From Marinobacter pelagius (lineage in GTDB: Bacteria; Pseudomonadota; Gammaproteobacteria; Pseudomonadales; Oleiphilaceae), in contig NZ_FOUR01000006.1 of the NCBI RefSeq assembly GCF_900114925.1, forward strand, positions 124,001 through 188,000: DNA of 64,000 bases. Reading direction: 5' to 3'. The translations under genes were made by a program, and so were the position numbers. Of this stretch, positions 1 to 10,494 are shown piece after piece (the first letter of the stretch is position 1; each line of letters begins with the position of its first letter). The notes under the pieces are model-generated. The model saw nothing but the letters and a program-made list of their open reading frames with translations, was not told the DNA's origin and did no database searches.

Positions 1-761
1 ATGGCCGCCATGGCACTGTGCTCACCTATATGGACGTTATGGGCGATCTGAATGAGGTTATCGAGTTTCACGCCATCGCCGATGACGGTGTCATCCAGGG
101 CACCGCGGTCGATGGTGGTGTTGGCGCCCACTTCCACGTCGTCTCCGAGTACGACACGACCAAGCTGGGCAATGCGGTGCCAGACGCCTTTTTCATTGGC
201 AAAACCGAAGCCATCAGAGCCGATCACGGCACCACTGAGGATATGGCAACGCTGCCCGACCACCACGTCGTGGGCCAGGGTTGCCCGGGGTCGGATCACG
301 GTGTCACGTCCGATCCGGCAGCGGGCACCGATAACACTGCCGGCACCAATCACCACGTTCTCGGCAATCTCGGCGTCCGCCGAGATGACAGCGTTGGGGC
401 CAATGCTGGCGCTTTCGGCAATCCGGGCAGAAGCATCCACAACGGCGCTGGCATGCACCCCGGGTGCCGGTACCGGCGCGGGATCAAACCAGTGACTGAG
501 GCGAGCATAGCCCAGATAGGGGTTGTCCAGTAGCAGGACATTGGTGGGAGAATCCTGGGCGGCCGCCGGTGAGAGGATCACCGCGGAGGCTCGGGTGTCC
601 GCCAGGTATTTGCCATAGGCCGGGTTGGCGAGAAAACTGATCTGGCCGGGGCCCGCGGCCGAGAGGGTCGCCAGCCCGGTGATCTGCACCTCGGGGTCTC
701 CCTTCAGCTCTGCCCCCAATGCCTTGGCGATATCACCAAGCCGGTAGGACTTTTCTGTCAT
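1..761 (-). CDS. lpxD: LpxD, UDP-3-O-acylglucosamine N-acyltransferase (3' part missing)
   Basis: Transfers the second hydroxyacyl chain onto UDP-3-O-acylglucosamine in lipid A synthesis (cytoplasm). The gene runs off the left edge, so 253 codons are visible and the C-terminus is missing. The start ATG at 759-761 follows a GGAG-type ribosome binding site. The N-terminal uridine-binding domain (about residues 1-100, begins [15 protein letters not shown]) is followed by repeated hexapeptides of a left-handed beta-helix, with the motif GSDGFGFA and the downstream stretch [10 protein letters not shown] that carries the family's catalytic histidine. Read directly by translating the minus strand. 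It follows skp in the usual bamA-skp-lpxD order, so it is probably cotranscribed with the operon that starts at rpsB. Confidence 0.96.
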   Translation of the reverse strand, partial: MTEKSYRLGDIAKALGAELKGDPEVQITGLATLSAAGPGQISFLANPAYGKYLADTRASAVILSPAAAQDSPTNVLLLDNPYLGYARLSHWFDPAPVPAPGVHASAVVDASARIAESASIGPNAVISADAEIAENVVIGAGSVIGARCRIGRDTVIRPRATLAHDVVVGQRCHILSGAVIGSDGFGFANEKGVWHRIAQLGRVVLGDDVEVGANTTIDRGALDDTVIGDGVKLDNLIQIAHNVHIGEHSAMAA

Positions 762-805
762 GACATACTCCAGAGCATCATCCGGGGCCGAGGTGCCCCA
801 ATCGG

Positions 806-1303
806 TTAACGGTTCAGCTTTTCCAGCAGCTGGGACGTGAGGTTCATTTCCGGCTTCACGTAGACCACCGCTTCGCTCGGCAGGATCAGGTCCAGATCGT
901 TCTCTTCCAGCAGTTCCTTGACCGCTGCGTCTACTTCCGGACGGGCGCTCTCGAGAAACTGCTGTTTGCGCTGGGCCACGGTGTTATCCAGGCGCTGCTT
1001 GAGCATGTTGAATTCCTGCACCTTCTGCTGGAACTGGCCGGAGAGCTCGTTGCGCTCGGTCTCATTCATCATGGCGCCGTCTTTTTGCAGGCGCTCCTGA
1101 AGCTTGCGAGCAGCTTCCTGGGCTTCCCTGACACGGGCTTCCTCACCGGCGAAGTCCTTCTGCAGGGTTTCGCTGAAGGCCTTGGCTTCGTCAGAGGAAA
1201 ACAGCGCCTGGCGAAGGTCGACCACGCCAATGCGGGTCTCGGCAAATGCCGGCAGGCTGACGGCCATCAGGGCTGCTGCAAGCAGGGTAATCATACGGGA
1301 CAT
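806..1303 (-). CDS. skp: Skp/OmpH periplasmic chaperone
   Basis: Periplasmic chaperone that holds unfolded outer-membrane proteins for delivery to the BAM complex. Translation gives 165 residues with a clear signal peptide ([21 protein letters not shown], cleaved before ETRIG). A long charged helical region (about residues 50-130) corresponds to the coiled-coil tentacles of the trimer. The start at 1303 was chosen because GGAG lies just upstream and the signal peptide begins there; an in-frame ATG at 1324 would add seven residues before the signal. It lies between bamA and lpxD, as in most gammaproteobacteria. Confidence 0.93.
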   Translation of the reverse strand: MSRMITLLAAALMAVSLPAFAETRIGVVDLRQALFSSDEAKAFSETLQKDFAGEEARVREAQEAARKLQERLQKDGAMMNETERNELSGQFQQKVQEFNMLKQRLDNTVAQRKQQFLESARPEVDAAVKELLEENDLDLILPSEAVVYVKPEMNLTSQLLEKLNR

Positions 1304-1349
1304 GGTATTTCTCCTGTGTTTCATCCTTTACTGTTGTTATACGTGGCCA

Positions 1350-3668
1350 TCAGAAGGTCTGGCCGAGGGAGAACTGGAACACCTGGGTGTCGTCCCCCTC
1401 CTTGTCATTCAGCGGCTGGGCAAGACTGAAGGCCAGCGGGCCGACCGCCGTGATCCACTGGAAACCGACACCGGCTGCCAGGCGCACTTCGCTCAGTTCC
1501 GGATCAAAGCCACGTTCGGTATCAAAGACCTGGCCGGCATCCAGGAACACCGAGGTGCGCATGGAACGGCTGTCGCCCGCGAACGGGGTCGGCGTGATCA
1601 GCTCCAGCCCACCCTCGGTAAGCAGGTTGCCGCCAAACGGATCCGGCTCGGACAGGTCGAACTCGCTGTTGGTTGCCCGCAGGCCGAGGGAGTTGGCCTC
1701 GTAACCCCGGACCGAGCCGTAGCCGCCGGAGTAGAAATGCTCGTAGAACGGCATCTGGGTGCGATCGCCGTACCCGTCACCATACCCGATCTCGGAACGG
1801 GCGCGGAATACCCAGCGGTTGTCGTCGTCGATCGGGAAGTAGAAGTCGGTCTTGTGGGTGGCCTTGTAGAAGGTCAGGTCACTGCCCGGTACCGCCACAT
1901 CGATGGAGAGCGAGTGGCTGTAACCATCGGTGGGCAGTACACCCCGGTTCAGCGTGCTCCGGCGCCAGCTGCCGAACAGGAAGAAGTTATCGAAGGAATC
2001 CCCTTCCTCGATGATGAAGTCCCGGACTTCCTGGGAGGTGAACAGCCCTTCCTTGATGTTGGAACGGGTGTAGCCCAGGCCGAAGTTCAGGCGGGTAATC
2101 TGGTCGGTGGGATAGCCGAAGGTGACCCGGCCGCCGTACTCGTCCAGCAGGTAGGAGGAGATGTCCTCTTCCTCATAGTCGGTCTCCCGGGCAAACACGC
2201 TGAAGCCACGGCTCACACCATCCACGGTGTAATACGGGTCCAGGTAGGAGATATTGGCACTCTTGACCGAATCACTGACGTTGACACCGAAGGAGACCCG
2301 CTTGCCCGAACCGAAGAAGTTGTTCTCGGACACGTTGGCGCCGAGGATGACACCGGAATCCTGGGAGAAACCGATGGACGCGGACAGGCTACCGGTGGGC
2401 TGCTCTTCCACGGAGTAGTTCACGTCCACCAGGTCATCGGTACCCGGTACCGGAACCGTCTCGACGTTCACCGTGCTGAAGAAGCCAAGGCGCTCGAGTT
2501 TGGTCTTGGAGAACTCGATCCGGTCGGAGGAGGCAACGCCCCCTTCCATCTGGGTCATTTCCTGGCGCAGCACGTCGTCCCGGGTGGAGACGTTGCCGTC
2601 AAAGTTGATGCGGCGTACGTAGGCGCGCTTGCCGGGCTCCACATAGAAAGTCACAGAGGCGGTATTGTTCTCGGCCGGTTCAGGCACGGCATTCACATTG
2701 GCGAAGGCGTAGCCCTCCCGGCCCAGCCGGAAGGACAGCGCCTCGGAAATGGCCGTCATGCGGGCCCGGGAGAATACATCGCCCTCTTTTACCGGGATCA
2801 GTTTGCGTAGCTCTTCTTCGCCGACGATCAGATCGCCCCTCAGGTTGATCTCGGAGATGGTGTACTGGGGGCCTTCATTGATGGCGATGGCGATAAAGAC
2901 TTTCTGCTTGTCCGGGGAGATGGACACCTGGCTGGATTCGACGGTGAAGTCGAGGTAGCCACGGTCCAGATAGAAGGAGCGCAGGCTTTCCAGATCGCCA
3001 CTGAGGCGTTCACGGGCGTACTTGTCCGAGTTGGTGATGGAGTTCCACCAGCTGGTGGTTTCCAGCTCAAACAGGCCCAGCAGCTCTTCTTCGCTGAAAT
3101 CGTTGTTGCCCACAATGTTGATGTGGTGGATGGCTGCGACGGTGCCTTCATTGATGTCGAGGCTGATGGCGACCCGGTTCCGGGGAAGTTCTTCGGCGGT
3201 CGCTTTCACCCGGGCGTTGTAGCGGCCCTGGGCAATGTAGGAGCGCAGAATCTCGAGTTCCAGGCGTTCGAGGGTGGCGCGGCGGAATACCTGACCTTCC
3301 TGCAGGCCGGCACCGGCCAGGGCGTCCATCAGCATGTCGGTTTCGATGTTCTTGTTGCCCTCGATCTCGATGGAGCTGATGGACGGGCGCTCACGCACGG
3401 TGATAATCAGGACTCCGGCATCACGGCTGGCCTCGATGTCGGTGAACAGTCCGGTACCGAACAGGGACTTGATGGCACTGGCGAGTTCCGCCTCATCCAC
3501 CTGCTCGCCAATATTCACCGGAAAGGCGGCAAAAACGGTACCCGCGGAGACCCGCTGGAGGCCTTCGACTTCGATATCCGCTACCGTAAATTCATCCGCC
3601 AGCGCTGGCTTCATGCCCATAGAGGCCACAGCGAGGCCAACGGCTACACCTAGAAGAGAACGTCTCAT
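1350..3668 (-). CDS. bamA: BamA, outer membrane protein assembly factor
   Basis: Central beta-barrel of the BAM complex, which folds and inserts outer-membrane proteins. The 772 residues match the family's usual length of about 800. A signal peptide ends near PALA-DEF (residue 24). Five POTRA domains fill about residues 25-425 and the 16-strand Omp85 barrel follows. The conserved barrel motif VRGYE is near residue 650. The protein ends in phenylalanine (SLGQTF), the usual outer-membrane assembly signal. An AGGCGAA ribosome binding site precedes the ATG. It is flanked by rseP and skp, so envelope-stress protease, assembly factor and chaperone share a transcript. Confidence 0.97.
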   Translation of the reverse strand: MRRSLLGVAVGLAVASMGMKPALADEFTVADIEVEGLQRVSAGTVFAAFPVNIGEQVDEAELASAIKSLFGTGLFTDIEASRDAGVLIITVRERPSISSIEIEGNKNIETDMLMDALAGAGLQEGQVFRRATLERLELEILRSYIAQGRYNARVKATAEELPRNRVAISLDINEGTVAAIHHINIVGNNDFSEEELLGLFELETTSWWNSITNSDKYARERLSGDLESLRSFYLDRGYLDFTVESSQVSISPDKQKVFIAIAINEGPQYTISEINLRGDLIVGEEELRKLIPVKEGDVFSRARMTAISEALSFRLGREGYAFANVNAVPEPAENNTASVTFYVEPGKRAYVRRINFDGNVSTRDDVLRQEMTQMEGGVASSDRIEFSKTKLERLGFFSTVNVETVPVPGTDDLVDVNYSVEEQPTGSLSASIGFSQDSGVILGANVSENNFFGSGKRVSFGVNVSDSVKSANISYLDPYYTVDGVSRGFSVFARETDYEEEDISSYLLDEYGGRVTFGYPTDQITRLNFGLGYTRSNIKEGLFTSQEVRDFIIEEGDSFDNFFLFGSWRRSTLNRGVLPTDGYSHSLSIDVAVPGSDLTFYKATHKTDFYFPIDDDNRWVFRARSEIGYGDGYGDRTQMPFYEHFYSGGYGSVRGYEANSLGLRATNSEFDLSEPDPFGGNLLTEGGLELITPTPFAGDSRSMRTSVFLDAGQVFDTERGFDPELSEVRLAAGVGFQWITAVGPLAFSLAQPLNDKEGDDTQVFQFSLGQTF

Positions 3669-3712
3669 TCAAATATTTCGCCTGGTTAATGCGCGTAAGG
3701 AGCCCGCAATTC

Positions 3713-5062
3713 TCACAACCGCATCAGGTCGTTGTAAAGAGCAAACACCATTAAAGTGAGGATCAATGCCATACCAATCCGTAATCCGATGGCCTGGGCA
3801 TGCTCCGACACGGGCTTCCGACGGATTGCCTCGATGGTGTAATACACGATATGGCCACCGTCCAGAACCGGAATCGGCAAGAGATTCAGTACGCCGAGAC
3901 TGACGCTCAGATAGGCCAGGAACCGGACAAAATCCTCGAAACCGGAGCTCACACTCGCCTCGGCCACCCGGGCAATTGTGATAGGGCCACTGAGATTGGT
4001 GGGCGACAGCAGTCCGGTCACCATCTTCTTGATGGCGACCAGGGTCAGCCGGGTATCGGCCCAGGTTTCGCCAATGGCCTGGGGAATCGCCGCCAGGGGA
4101 CCATAGCTGATATCCCGGAGCACTTCGTCGGGCCAGGATACTTGCTGCACCCCCACGCCGACAAAACCGATCACTTCCCCGGTCTCCAGCGTGCGCTCGC
4201 CCGGTGTGACCTCGAAGGTCCTCTCGGCACCATCACGCAGCACAGTAATGTCCAGGGTTTGCTCGGGTGCGTTTCGTATGCGCTCCACGAGCGTCTGCCA
4301 GTCGGATACCGGCTCACCATTGACGCTCAGGACCTTATCTCCGGCCTGAAGACCCGCAAGGTCTCCCCGGCCACCCTCGGCAATCTCGCCCAGCACCGCG
4401 GGAATCTCCGGTCGCCAGGGCGTTATACCGAATTCACCCAGGGGGTCCGGGGCGTCGTCGCTGAGTTTCCAGCCGCCCAGCTCGCCGCTCACGGTACCCC
4501 GGGCACCGTCCTCTGAAACCTCAAGGCTTACGGTACCCTGCTCACCGGTCCGTTCAAGCAGGCGCATATTGATATCGCGCCAGGACGTTACCCGGTGGCC
4601 GTCCACCGCGTGGATTTCCATACCTTCCTGCAGACCCGCCCGTTCGGCGATGCTACCCTGGGCCACGTCTCCGACAATGGGCGCAACGGCGGTCACACCC
4701 ATTACACTGATCACCCAGTAGGCAAAAACCGCAAAGAGGAAGTTGGCAATGGGGCCGGCGGAGGCAATGGCGATCCGCTTCGCCGGGGACTTGGCCATGA
4801 ACTCCTGGTCCTTCAGCTCCTCGGGAACCGGGCCCTCGCGCTGATCGAGCATCTTGACGTAACCGCCCAAGGGAATGGCGGCGACGGCAAACTCGGTGCC
4901 GTGGCGGTCATACCAGGAAAACATGGGCTTGCCGAAGCCCACGGAGAAGCGCAGAACCTTCACCCCACAGCGCCTGGCAACCCAGAAGTGGCCGTATTCA
5001 TGCAGGGTGACAAGGATGCCCAGGGTCAGTGCCAGGGCCAGAATGGTCTCAATGATCTGCAT
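3713..5062 (-). CDS. rseP: RseP, site-2 intramembrane zinc metalloprotease
   Basis: Inner-membrane protease that cuts anti-sigma-E factor RseA and clears signal-peptide remnants. The 449 residues match the family length. The zinc motif HEYGH is at residues 21-25 in the first membrane helix, and the third ligand motif LDGGH is near residue 400 in a C-terminal helix. Two PDZ domains lie between them (about 115-290). The gene sits directly upstream of bamA, the standard arrangement for sigma-E-linked envelope genes. Confidence 0.96.
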   Translation of the reverse strand: MQIIETILALALTLGILVTLHEYGHFWVARRCGVKVLRFSVGFGKPMFSWYDRHGTEFAVAAIPLGGYVKMLDQREGPVPEELKDQEFMAKSPAKRIAIASAGPIANFLFAVFAYWVISVMGVTAVAPIVGDVAQGSIAERAGLQEGMEIHAVDGHRVTSWRDINMRLLERTGEQGTVSLEVSEDGARGTVSGELGGWKLSDDAPDPLGEFGITPWRPEIPAVLGEIAEGGRGDLAGLQAGDKVLSVNGEPVSDWQTLVERIRNAPEQTLDITVLRDGAERTFEVTPGERTLETGEVIGFVGVGVQQVSWPDEVLRDISYGPLAAIPQAIGETWADTRLTLVAIKKMVTGLLSPTNLSGPITIARVAEASVSSGFEDFVRFLAYLSVSLGVLNLLPIPVLDGGHIVYYTIEAIRRKPVSEHAQAIGLRIGMALILTLMVFALYNDLMRL

Positions 5063-5111
5063 AGCATTCCCGGTTAGTGACTCAAGCCAGGCAGCAAAAC
5101 CGCCGACGATT

Positions 5112-6296
5112 TCAGACAGTCAGCAGGCCGATCTGTTCCCTGGCGTGCCGACGGGCTTCGGCGTCCTTGGCGAAGATGGTCTCAAAGCTGTCTGCCGGCA
5201 CCACTTCGGTGGCCGCCAGTGTCCGCTCTATAATAACGGGGATATCGGCAAAACACAGTGTTCCTTCCAGAAATGCCGCCACGGCGATCTCGTTGGCGGC
5301 ATTCAGCGCGGCCGGAGCCGTTCCACCAGCCACGAAGGCTTCCGCGGCCAGCCGCAGGCAGGGGAAGCGCACCAGATCCGGCCGTTCGAAGTGAAAGCGG
5401 CCAATGGCGAACAGATCCAGAGGCGCGACACCGGCGTCGATCCGCTCGGGCCAGGCCAGACCGTTGGCGATGGGGGTGCGCATGTCCGGGCTGCCAAGCT
5501 GGGCCAGCACCGAGCCGTCTGCGTACTCCACCATGGAATGGATGATGCTCTCCGGATGCACATGCACCTCGATGTTTGCCGGCGTGGTGTTGAACAGCCA
5601 GCAGGCCTCGATCAACTCCAGGCCCTTGTTCATCAGGGTGGCCGAATCCACCGAGATCTTCTGGCCCATGGACCAATTGGGGTGGGCACAGGCCTCCTCC
5701 GGGGAGACACAGCGCAGCTGCTCGACGGTATGGGTGCGGAACGGGCCACCGGATGCGGTCAGCAGGATCCGTGTGATACCGGCGCCGCGGGGGTCACGGA
5801 CCTTGTCCGCCGGCATGCACTGGAAAATCGCATTGTGTTCGGAATCGATGGGCAACAGTTCCGCGCCGGATTCGGCCACGGCGTCCATAAACAGCTTGCC
5901 GGACATCACCAGGGCTTCCTTGTTGGCCAGCAGCACACGCTTGCCGGCACGGACTGCCGCAAGTGTCGGCGGAAGGCCGGCAGCGCCAACAATGGCTGCC
6001 ATCACGGTGTCCGCTTCGGGTGCGGCGGCTACTTCACACAGACCCTCTTCGCCCGCCAGGACACGGATATCCGGCAGATCGGCAAGCAATTCGTTCAGCG
6101 TTTCCGCCGCCTCGGTGCTGGCCATGACCGCCACCGCCGGTCGGAACTCCCGGCACAGAACCGCCAGCTCCTCGGCCCGGGTGCTGGCTGTCAGCGCATA
6201 CACGGAAAATCGCTCCGGGTGGCGCCGGATGACATCCAGGGTGCTCAGTCCGATGGAACCGGTGGCTCCGAGAAGGGTGACGGTACGCTGTGACAT
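5112..6296 (-). CDS. dxr: 1-deoxy-D-xylulose 5-phosphate reductoisomerase
   Basis: NADPH-dependent conversion of DXP to methylerythritol 4-phosphate, the committed step of the MEP isoprenoid pathway. The 394 residues have the NADPH-binding motif GATGSIG at residues 10-16 and the metal-binding segment [10 protein letters not shown] at 151-160 (D151, E153). The C-terminal helical domain is complete. The ATG is two bases after the cdsA stop, so translation is probably coupled. Isoprenoids made here feed undecaprenyl diphosphate synthesis by uppS, two genes upstream. Confidence 0.97.
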   Translation of the reverse strand: MSQRTVTLLGATGSIGLSTLDVIRRHPERFSVYALTASTRAEELAVLCREFRPAVAVMASTEAAETLNELLADLPDIRVLAGEEGLCEVAAAPEADTVMAAIVGAAGLPPTLAAVRAGKRVLLANKEALVMSGKLFMDAVAESGAELLPIDSEHNAIFQCMPADKVRDPRGAGITRILLTASGGPFRTHTVEQLRCVSPEEACAHPNWSMGQKISVDSATLMNKGLELIEACWLFNTTPANIEVHVHPESIIHSMVEYADGSVLAQLGSPDMRTPIANGLAWPERIDAGVAPLDLFAIGRFHFERPDLVRFPCLRLAAEAFVAGGTAPAALNAANEIAVAAFLEGTLCFADIPVIIERTLAATEVVPADSFETIFAKDAEARRHAREQIGLLTV

Positions 6297-6298
6297 GG

Positions 6299-7138
6299 TT
6301 ACCAGTGCCCGGTAGTCAGCCAGCCAAGCTGGGTGATGATCAGTGCGAAGACGGGAATGGCGGCGGTCAGACTATCGATCCGGTCCATGATACCTCCGTG
6401 ACCAGGCAGCAGCTGGCTGCTGTCCTTGATGCCACGGAAGCGCTTGAGCATGCTTTCGAGCAGGTCGCCAAGCACGGACACCAGGCCGGTGAACAGGCTG
6501 GCCGCGACCAGTAACAGGGTTTCCGTAAGGCTGGCTGAGGCCAGGCTACTGACAATCACGGCGAAGACACCGACCGCAGTCAAACCACCCCAGACACCCG
6601 CCCAGGACTTACCCGGACTGACGCGGGGTGCCAGCTTGGCCTTGCCGAATGCTCGGCCGGCAAAGTAGGCACCGATATCCGCCACCCAGACCACACAGAA
6701 CACGTACAGGATAACCCAGAGATTATTGGCCACGTCCCCGAACTGGAAACTGCCGGTGCGCAGGTGATTCAGGCCCACCCAGGCCGGTACCAGAACAAAC
6801 AGCCCCATCAGCGCACGCATGGGGAGACTGCCCCAGCGGTCGGAGCCCTGTGGGTAGCTGCGAACCAGCAGGAAACAGATGACCCACCAGGCAAGGGCCA
6901 GCCACAGCACCAGTACAGCTGGTACGTTCAGCAGGCCGTAGAGAATAGCCGCTGTTACCGCGGCGTAGGCCACGCGGCCGCCCTGCCCTTCAATGCCGGA
7001 CATATTGGCCCATTCCCAGGCGCCAATGGTAATCACGGCGCCGGTGAAGAGTGCAAATCCCAGGGGAGGAAGAAAGAAGATACCGCCAATGGCGATGGGA
7101 GCCAGGATCAGGGCTGTAATAATTCGGGTCTTGAGCAC
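6299..7138 (-). CDS. cdsA: Phosphatidate cytidylyltransferase (CDP-diglyceride synthase)
   Basis: Makes CDP-diacylglycerol from phosphatidate and CTP in the inner membrane, the branch point for all phospholipids. The 279 residues form about eight hydrophobic segments. The family signature lies near the C-terminus ([10 protein letters not shown], then [12 protein letters not shown]). The start codon is GTG at 7138 with only a weak ribosome binding site, in line with translation coupled to uppS 22 bases upstream. The stop is followed two bases later by the dxr start. Confidence 0.95.
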   Translation of the reverse strand: MLKTRIITALILAPIAIGGIFFLPPLGFALFTGAVITIGAWEWANMSGIEGQGGRVAYAAVTAAILYGLLNVPAVLVLWLALAWWVICFLLVRSYPQGSDRWGSLPMRALMGLFVLVPAWVGLNHLRTGSFQFGDVANNLWVILYVFCVVWVADIGAYFAGRAFGKAKLAPRVSPGKSWAGVWGGLTAVGVFAVIVSSLASASLTETLLLVAASLFTGLVSVLGDLLESMLKRFRGIKDSSQLLPGHGGIMDRIDSLTAAIPVFALIITQLGWLTTGHW

Positions 7139-7160
7139 GGTCGGAATCGCTTATGCATCA

Positions 7161-7931
7161 TTATTGTTGTGCGGCCTTGGCCGCGATCTGGTCGTCGGTC
7201 TGACCAAATCGGCGCTGCCGTCCGGCATAGGCCTCGAGTGCCTTACCCATCTCTTCGTGTTTGAAGTCGGGCCAGAATACCGGGGAGAAATAGAATTCGG
7301 TGTAGGCAAGGTGCCAGAGCAGGAAATTGCTGATCCGCTGCTCGCCGGCCGTGCGGATCATCAGGTCAGGCATCGGCAGGTCACCGATGCTCAGATGCTG
7401 CTGGATCATGTCATCGGTGATGTCTGACGGCGCCAGTTCACCGGCACGAACCTTCTCGGCCACCTTCCGGGTCGCCTGGGTGATGTCCCAGTGCCCGCCG
7501 TAGTTGGCAGCAATGACCAGGGTCATCTGCGTGTTGTTGCGGGTCAGCTCCTCGGCCTTGTCCATGTGCTCCCGGAGCACCGGGCTGAAGGCAGAGCGAT
7601 CGCCGATGATGCGCAGCCGGATATTGTTCCGGTGCAGCTTCCGGACCTCCCGCTCCAGGGCGATCAGGAACAACCGCATCAGGGCGGAGACCTCGTCTTT
7701 TGGCCGGCGCCAGTTCTCGCTGGAGAACGCGAACAGCGTGAGTACCTCAACGCCCTCGCGGGCACAGGTCTCAACCACGGCCTTGACTGCATTCACGCCG
7801 GCCTTGTGGCCCGCCACTCCCGTCAGCCGATGGGCTTTCGCCCACCGGTTGTTACCGTCCATGATAATGGCCACATGCCGGGGCCGGCTGTCCGCCGACA
7901 CCGGAATTTCCGCGGTTACATTTCCCGTCAT
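7161..7931 (-). CDS. uppS: Isoprenyl (undecaprenyl diphosphate) synthase
   Basis: Cis-prenyltransferase that makes the C55 lipid carrier for peptidoglycan and O-antigen synthesis. The 256 residues carry the N-terminal catalytic motif IIMDGNNRWAK with the Mg-binding aspartate at D25, then the FSSENWRRP motif and the C-terminal RTAGEQRISNFLLW motif. The ATG at 7931 is preceded by GGGGA. Position between frr and cdsA is the standard gammaproteobacterial order. Confidence 0.96.
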   Translation of the reverse strand: MTGNVTAEIPVSADSRPRHVAIIMDGNNRWAKAHRLTGVAGHKAGVNAVKAVVETCAREGVEVLTLFAFSSENWRRPKDEVSALMRLFLIALEREVRKLHRNNIRLRIIGDRSAFSPVLREHMDKAEELTRNNTQMTLVIAANYGGHWDITQATRKVAEKVRAGELAPSDITDDMIQQHLSIGDLPMPDLMIRTAGEQRISNFLLWHLAYTEFYFSPVFWPDFKHEEMGKALEAYAGRQRRFGQTDDQIAAKAAQQ

Positions 7932-7998
7932 GAAATCCCCTGCGCGGCCCGGAACACCTCTCCGGACCGTCTGTGCTACTTTTGAGAACCGCGACGGA

Positions 7999-8556
7999 TC
8001 AGACCGCCATCAGGTCCTCTTCTTTGCTCTTGAGCATCTTCTCGATTTCGGCGATGTACTTGTCCGTCAGCTTCTGGATCTCGTCCTCGGCACGGCGCTC
8101 ATCGTCCTCGGTGATTTCCTTTTCCTTCAGCAGTTCCTTGATCATGCTGTTGGCGTCGCGACGGGCATTACGGATGGAGACCCGCCCGTGCTCGGCATCA
8201 GCCTTGGCCTGCTTGACCATCTCCCGACGGGTTTCCTCGGTGAGCATCGGCATGGGCACGCGGATCACGTCACCGCTGGTGGCCGGGTTCAGGCCCAGAT
8301 CGGAAGTCATGATGGCCTTCTCGATGGTCGGCACCAGGTTCTTCTCCCAGGGAGAGACCGTCAGGGTGCGGTTGTCTTCCACATTGACGCTGGCCACCTG
8401 CTTGAGCGGCGTTTCCTGGCCATAGTAGTTAACCATCACGCTGTCCAGGATTGCCGGGTGGGCGCGGCCAGTCCGGATCTTGTTGAACGCCGAGTGCAGA
8501 GCCTCGAGGCTCTTGTTCATTTTCTTCTCGGCTTCTGCTTTGATGTCGTTAATCAC
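7999..8556 (-). CDS. frr: Ribosome recycling factor
   Basis: Splits post-termination ribosomes together with EF-G. The length of 185 residues is exactly typical, and the sequence has the conserved RTGRAHP and [19 protein letters not shown] segments. The start is GTG (8554-8556) with GAGGA eight bases upstream; no better ATG exists in frame. It lies between pyrH and uppS in the rpsB-tsf-pyrH-frr translation block. Confidence 0.96.
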   Translation of the reverse strand: MINDIKAEAEKKMNKSLEALHSAFNKIRTGRAHPAILDSVMVNYYGQETPLKQVASVNVEDNRTLTVSPWEKNLVPTIEKAIMTSDLGLNPATSGDVIRVPMPMLTEETRREMVKQAKADAEHGRVSIRNARRDANSMIKELLKEKEITEDDERRAEDEIQKLTDKYIAEIEKMLKSKEEDLMAV

Positions 8557-8586
8557 TTAAGCATCCTCAATTCGTCAGGTCATTCC

Positions 8587-8618
8587 GTGAGCCGACCCTT
8601 TCTGGCGGGCCGGCTTAC
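8587..8618 (-). other. Weak hairpin between pyrH and frr
   Basis: An imperfect inverted repeat (GTGAGCCG at 8587-8594 against CGGCTTAC at 8611-8618, one wobble pair) lies in the 66-base gap between pyrH and frr. No T-run follows in the transcribed direction. It may affect transcript stability, but the support is only the short complementarity. Confidence 0.35.
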
Positions 8619-8622
8619 CGTG

Positions 8623-9351
8623 TTATTCGATCAGTGTACCTTCTTTTTCGCCGGTCACGATGCGTGTCAGCACACCCGGGCGGTTCATGTTGAACACCCG
8701 CAGCGGGATACCGTGATCCCGCGCCAGGACGATAGCCGTCAGGTCCATCACGCCCAGCTTCTTGTCCAACACCTCATCATAGGTGAGGTGGTCGTATTTA
8801 ACGGCGGTCGGATCCAGGTTGGGGTCCGCCGAGTAAACACCGTCTACCTTGGTTGCCTTCAGGACCGCATCCGCCTCAATCTCGATCCCGCGCAGGCAGG
8901 CGGCCGAATCGGTGGTGAAGAACGGGTTGCCGGTACCGGCGCTGAAGATCACCACGTCGCCTTCTTTCAGATCACGCACCGCACGGCGGCGATCATAATG
9001 CTCCACGATACCACTCATGGGGATGGCCGACATGACGCGGGTGCGGATATTGGAACGCTCCAGGGCGTCCCGCATGGCCAGGCCGTTCATCACGGTGGCC
9101 AGCATGCCCATGTGGTCACCGGTGACCCGGTCCAGGCCGGCCGCGTTCAGGGCTGCGCCACGGAACAGGTTACCACCGCCGATCACCAGGCCAACCTGGA
9201 CACCGATGCCGATGAGGGCGCCGATTTCCAGGGCCATGCGATCAAGAACTTTGGGATCAATACCGAAATCGTGGTCGCCCATCAGGGCTTCGCCACTGAG
9301 CTTGAGCAGAACACGCTTGTATCTGGGCTGGTTTTTCGAAGATGTCGGCAT
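8623..9351 (-). CDS. pyrH: UMP kinase
   Basis: Phosphorylates UMP to UDP in pyrimidine nucleotide synthesis; hexameric enzyme of the amino-acid-kinase fold. The 242 residues begin after an AAAAGGGGATC ribosome binding site. Visible motifs are KLSGEALMG near the N-terminus, GGGNLFRG and the uridine-binding segment [12 protein letters not shown]. It follows tsf, with a strong inverted repeat in the gap between them. Confidence 0.97.
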   Translation of the reverse strand: MPTSSKNQPRYKRVLLKLSGEALMGDHDFGIDPKVLDRMALEIGALIGIGVQVGLVIGGGNLFRGAALNAAGLDRVTGDHMGMLATVMNGLAMRDALERSNIRTRVMSAIPMSGIVEHYDRRRAVRDLKEGDVVIFSAGTGNPFFTTDSAACLRGIEIEADAVLKATKVDGVYSADPNLDPTAVKYDHLTYDEVLDKKLGVMDLTAIVLARDHGIPLRVFNMNRPGVLTRIVTGEKEGTLIE

Positions 9352-9397
9352 GGTGATCCCCTTTTCGTCTGATGGCTATCCGCATAAACGGTTTTCA

Positions 9398-9449
9398 GGC
9401 TTGTATCTGACATACTCCTCACAAAAAAGGGGTATCTCAGATACAAGCC
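9398..9449 (-). promoter_or_regulatory. Perfect 13-bp inverted repeat between tsf and pyrH
   Basis: GGCTTGTATCTGA at 9398-9410 is perfectly complementary to TCAGATACAAGCC at 9437-9449, with a 26-base loop. It lies in the 180-base gap between the tsf stop (9532) and the pyrH start (9351). There is no clean T-tract on the minus strand, so it is not a textbook terminator. It could be an attenuator, an RNase-processing site or a protein-binding palindrome. The arms are certain; the function is open. Confidence 0.7.
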
Positions 9450-9531
9450 CGCCACGAGAGCCGGGTTTCCCCAGCTAACGTGGCAGACTCAGGTTGGTGC
9501 CGGAGACCAGCCCCGGCACCGTCAGGAAGGA

Positions 9532-10401
9532 TCAGGCCTTGCCAGTACCGGCTGCAGCAGCAACCTCGGCAGCAAAGTCGACTTCTTCCTTCTCAATGCC
9601 CTCACCTACTTCCAGGCGAACAAAGCCAACCAGCTCGCCGCCGGCAGACTTGATCAGCTCGCCAACAGTCTGGTCCGGGTTCTTGACGAACGGCTGCTCA
9701 ACCAGGCTGTTTTCCTTGAGGAACTTCTTGATTCGGCCGCCCATCATCTTCTCGACGATTTCAGCAGGCTTGCCTTCCATATCCGGCTGGGCCTTGATGA
9801 TTTCCTTCTCTTTTTCCAGCTCTTCTTCCGGCATGTCTTCCGGCTTGCCTACACGCGGGTTAACAGCGGCAGCGTGCATGGCGATGTCACGGGCAACTTC
9901 CGGATCACCGGCAGTCAGAGCGACAACGGAAGCGATCTTGTTGTTGCTGTGAACGTAGCCACCAACAACCGGGCCTTCTACCTTCACGATGCGACGAACA
10001 GTGATGTTCTCGCCGATCTTCTGAACCAGCGCCTCACGCTTGGCTTCCAGATCGCCTTCCATCAGCTTGGCAACGTCGGTCTCGCCTTTTTCGAAGGCAA
10101 CGTCCAGAACGTCGTTGGCAAACGCCATGAAGTTGTCATCACGAGCAACGAAGTCGGTCTCGGAGTTCACTTCCAGGATGAAGGCAACGGTGTTGTCGTC
10201 GGAGATCTTGATCAGGGAAACGCCTTCGGCGGCGGTACGGCCGGCTTTCTTGGCGGCCTTCAAACCGGAAGACTTGCGCAGCTCTTCGATCGCAGCTTCA
10301 ACACTGCCATCAGCCTCAACCAGTGCCTTTTTGCACTCCATCATGCCAAGACCGGTGCGCTCGCGCAGCTCTTTGACCATTGCAGCGGTAATTGCAGCCA
10401 T
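9532..10401 (-). CDS. tsf: Elongation factor Ts
   Basis: Guanine nucleotide exchange factor for EF-Tu. The chosen start at 10401 ([14 protein letters not shown]) follows AGAGGA; the open frame extends 21 codons further upstream but those residues are untranslated leader. The 289-residue product has the N-terminal UBA-like domain with [13 protein letters not shown] and the core dimerisation region. Gene order rpsB-tsf is nearly universal. Confidence 0.97.
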   Translation of the reverse strand: MAAITAAMVKELRERTGLGMMECKKALVEADGSVEAAIEELRKSSGLKAAKKAGRTAAEGVSLIKISDDNTVAFILEVNSETDFVARDDNFMAFANDVLDVAFEKGETDVAKLMEGDLEAKREALVQKIGENITVRRIVKVEGPVVGGYVHSNNKIASVVALTAGDPEVARDIAMHAAAVNPRVGKPEDMPEEELEKEKEIIKAQPDMEGKPAEIVEKMMGGRIKKFLKENSLVEQPFVKNPDQTVGELIKSAGGELVGFVRLEVGEGIEKEEVDFAAEVAAAAGTGKA

Positions 10402-10436
10402 GTTCAATCCTCTTAAATAGTCCGAATTCGGTGGGG

Positions 10437-10468
10437 AGGTATGCCCGGATAAACAGGCGGGCATACCT
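10437..10468 (-). promoter_or_regulatory. Perfect 11-bp hairpin between rpsB and tsf
   Basis: AGGTATGCCCG (10437-10447) and CGGGCATACCT (10458-10468) are fully complementary around a 10-base loop in the 93-base rpsB-tsf gap. No strong T-run follows, so partial termination or mRNA processing that sets the S2 to EF-Ts ratio is an inference. Confidence 0.7.
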
Positions 10469-10494
10469 TACATCTCAAACGTGAAACTTACGCG

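Noticed and set aside
1104..2810. 568-residue plus-strand frame opposite bamA and skp
   Set aside because: Long only because of high GC on the antisense strand; bamA and skp are unambiguous.
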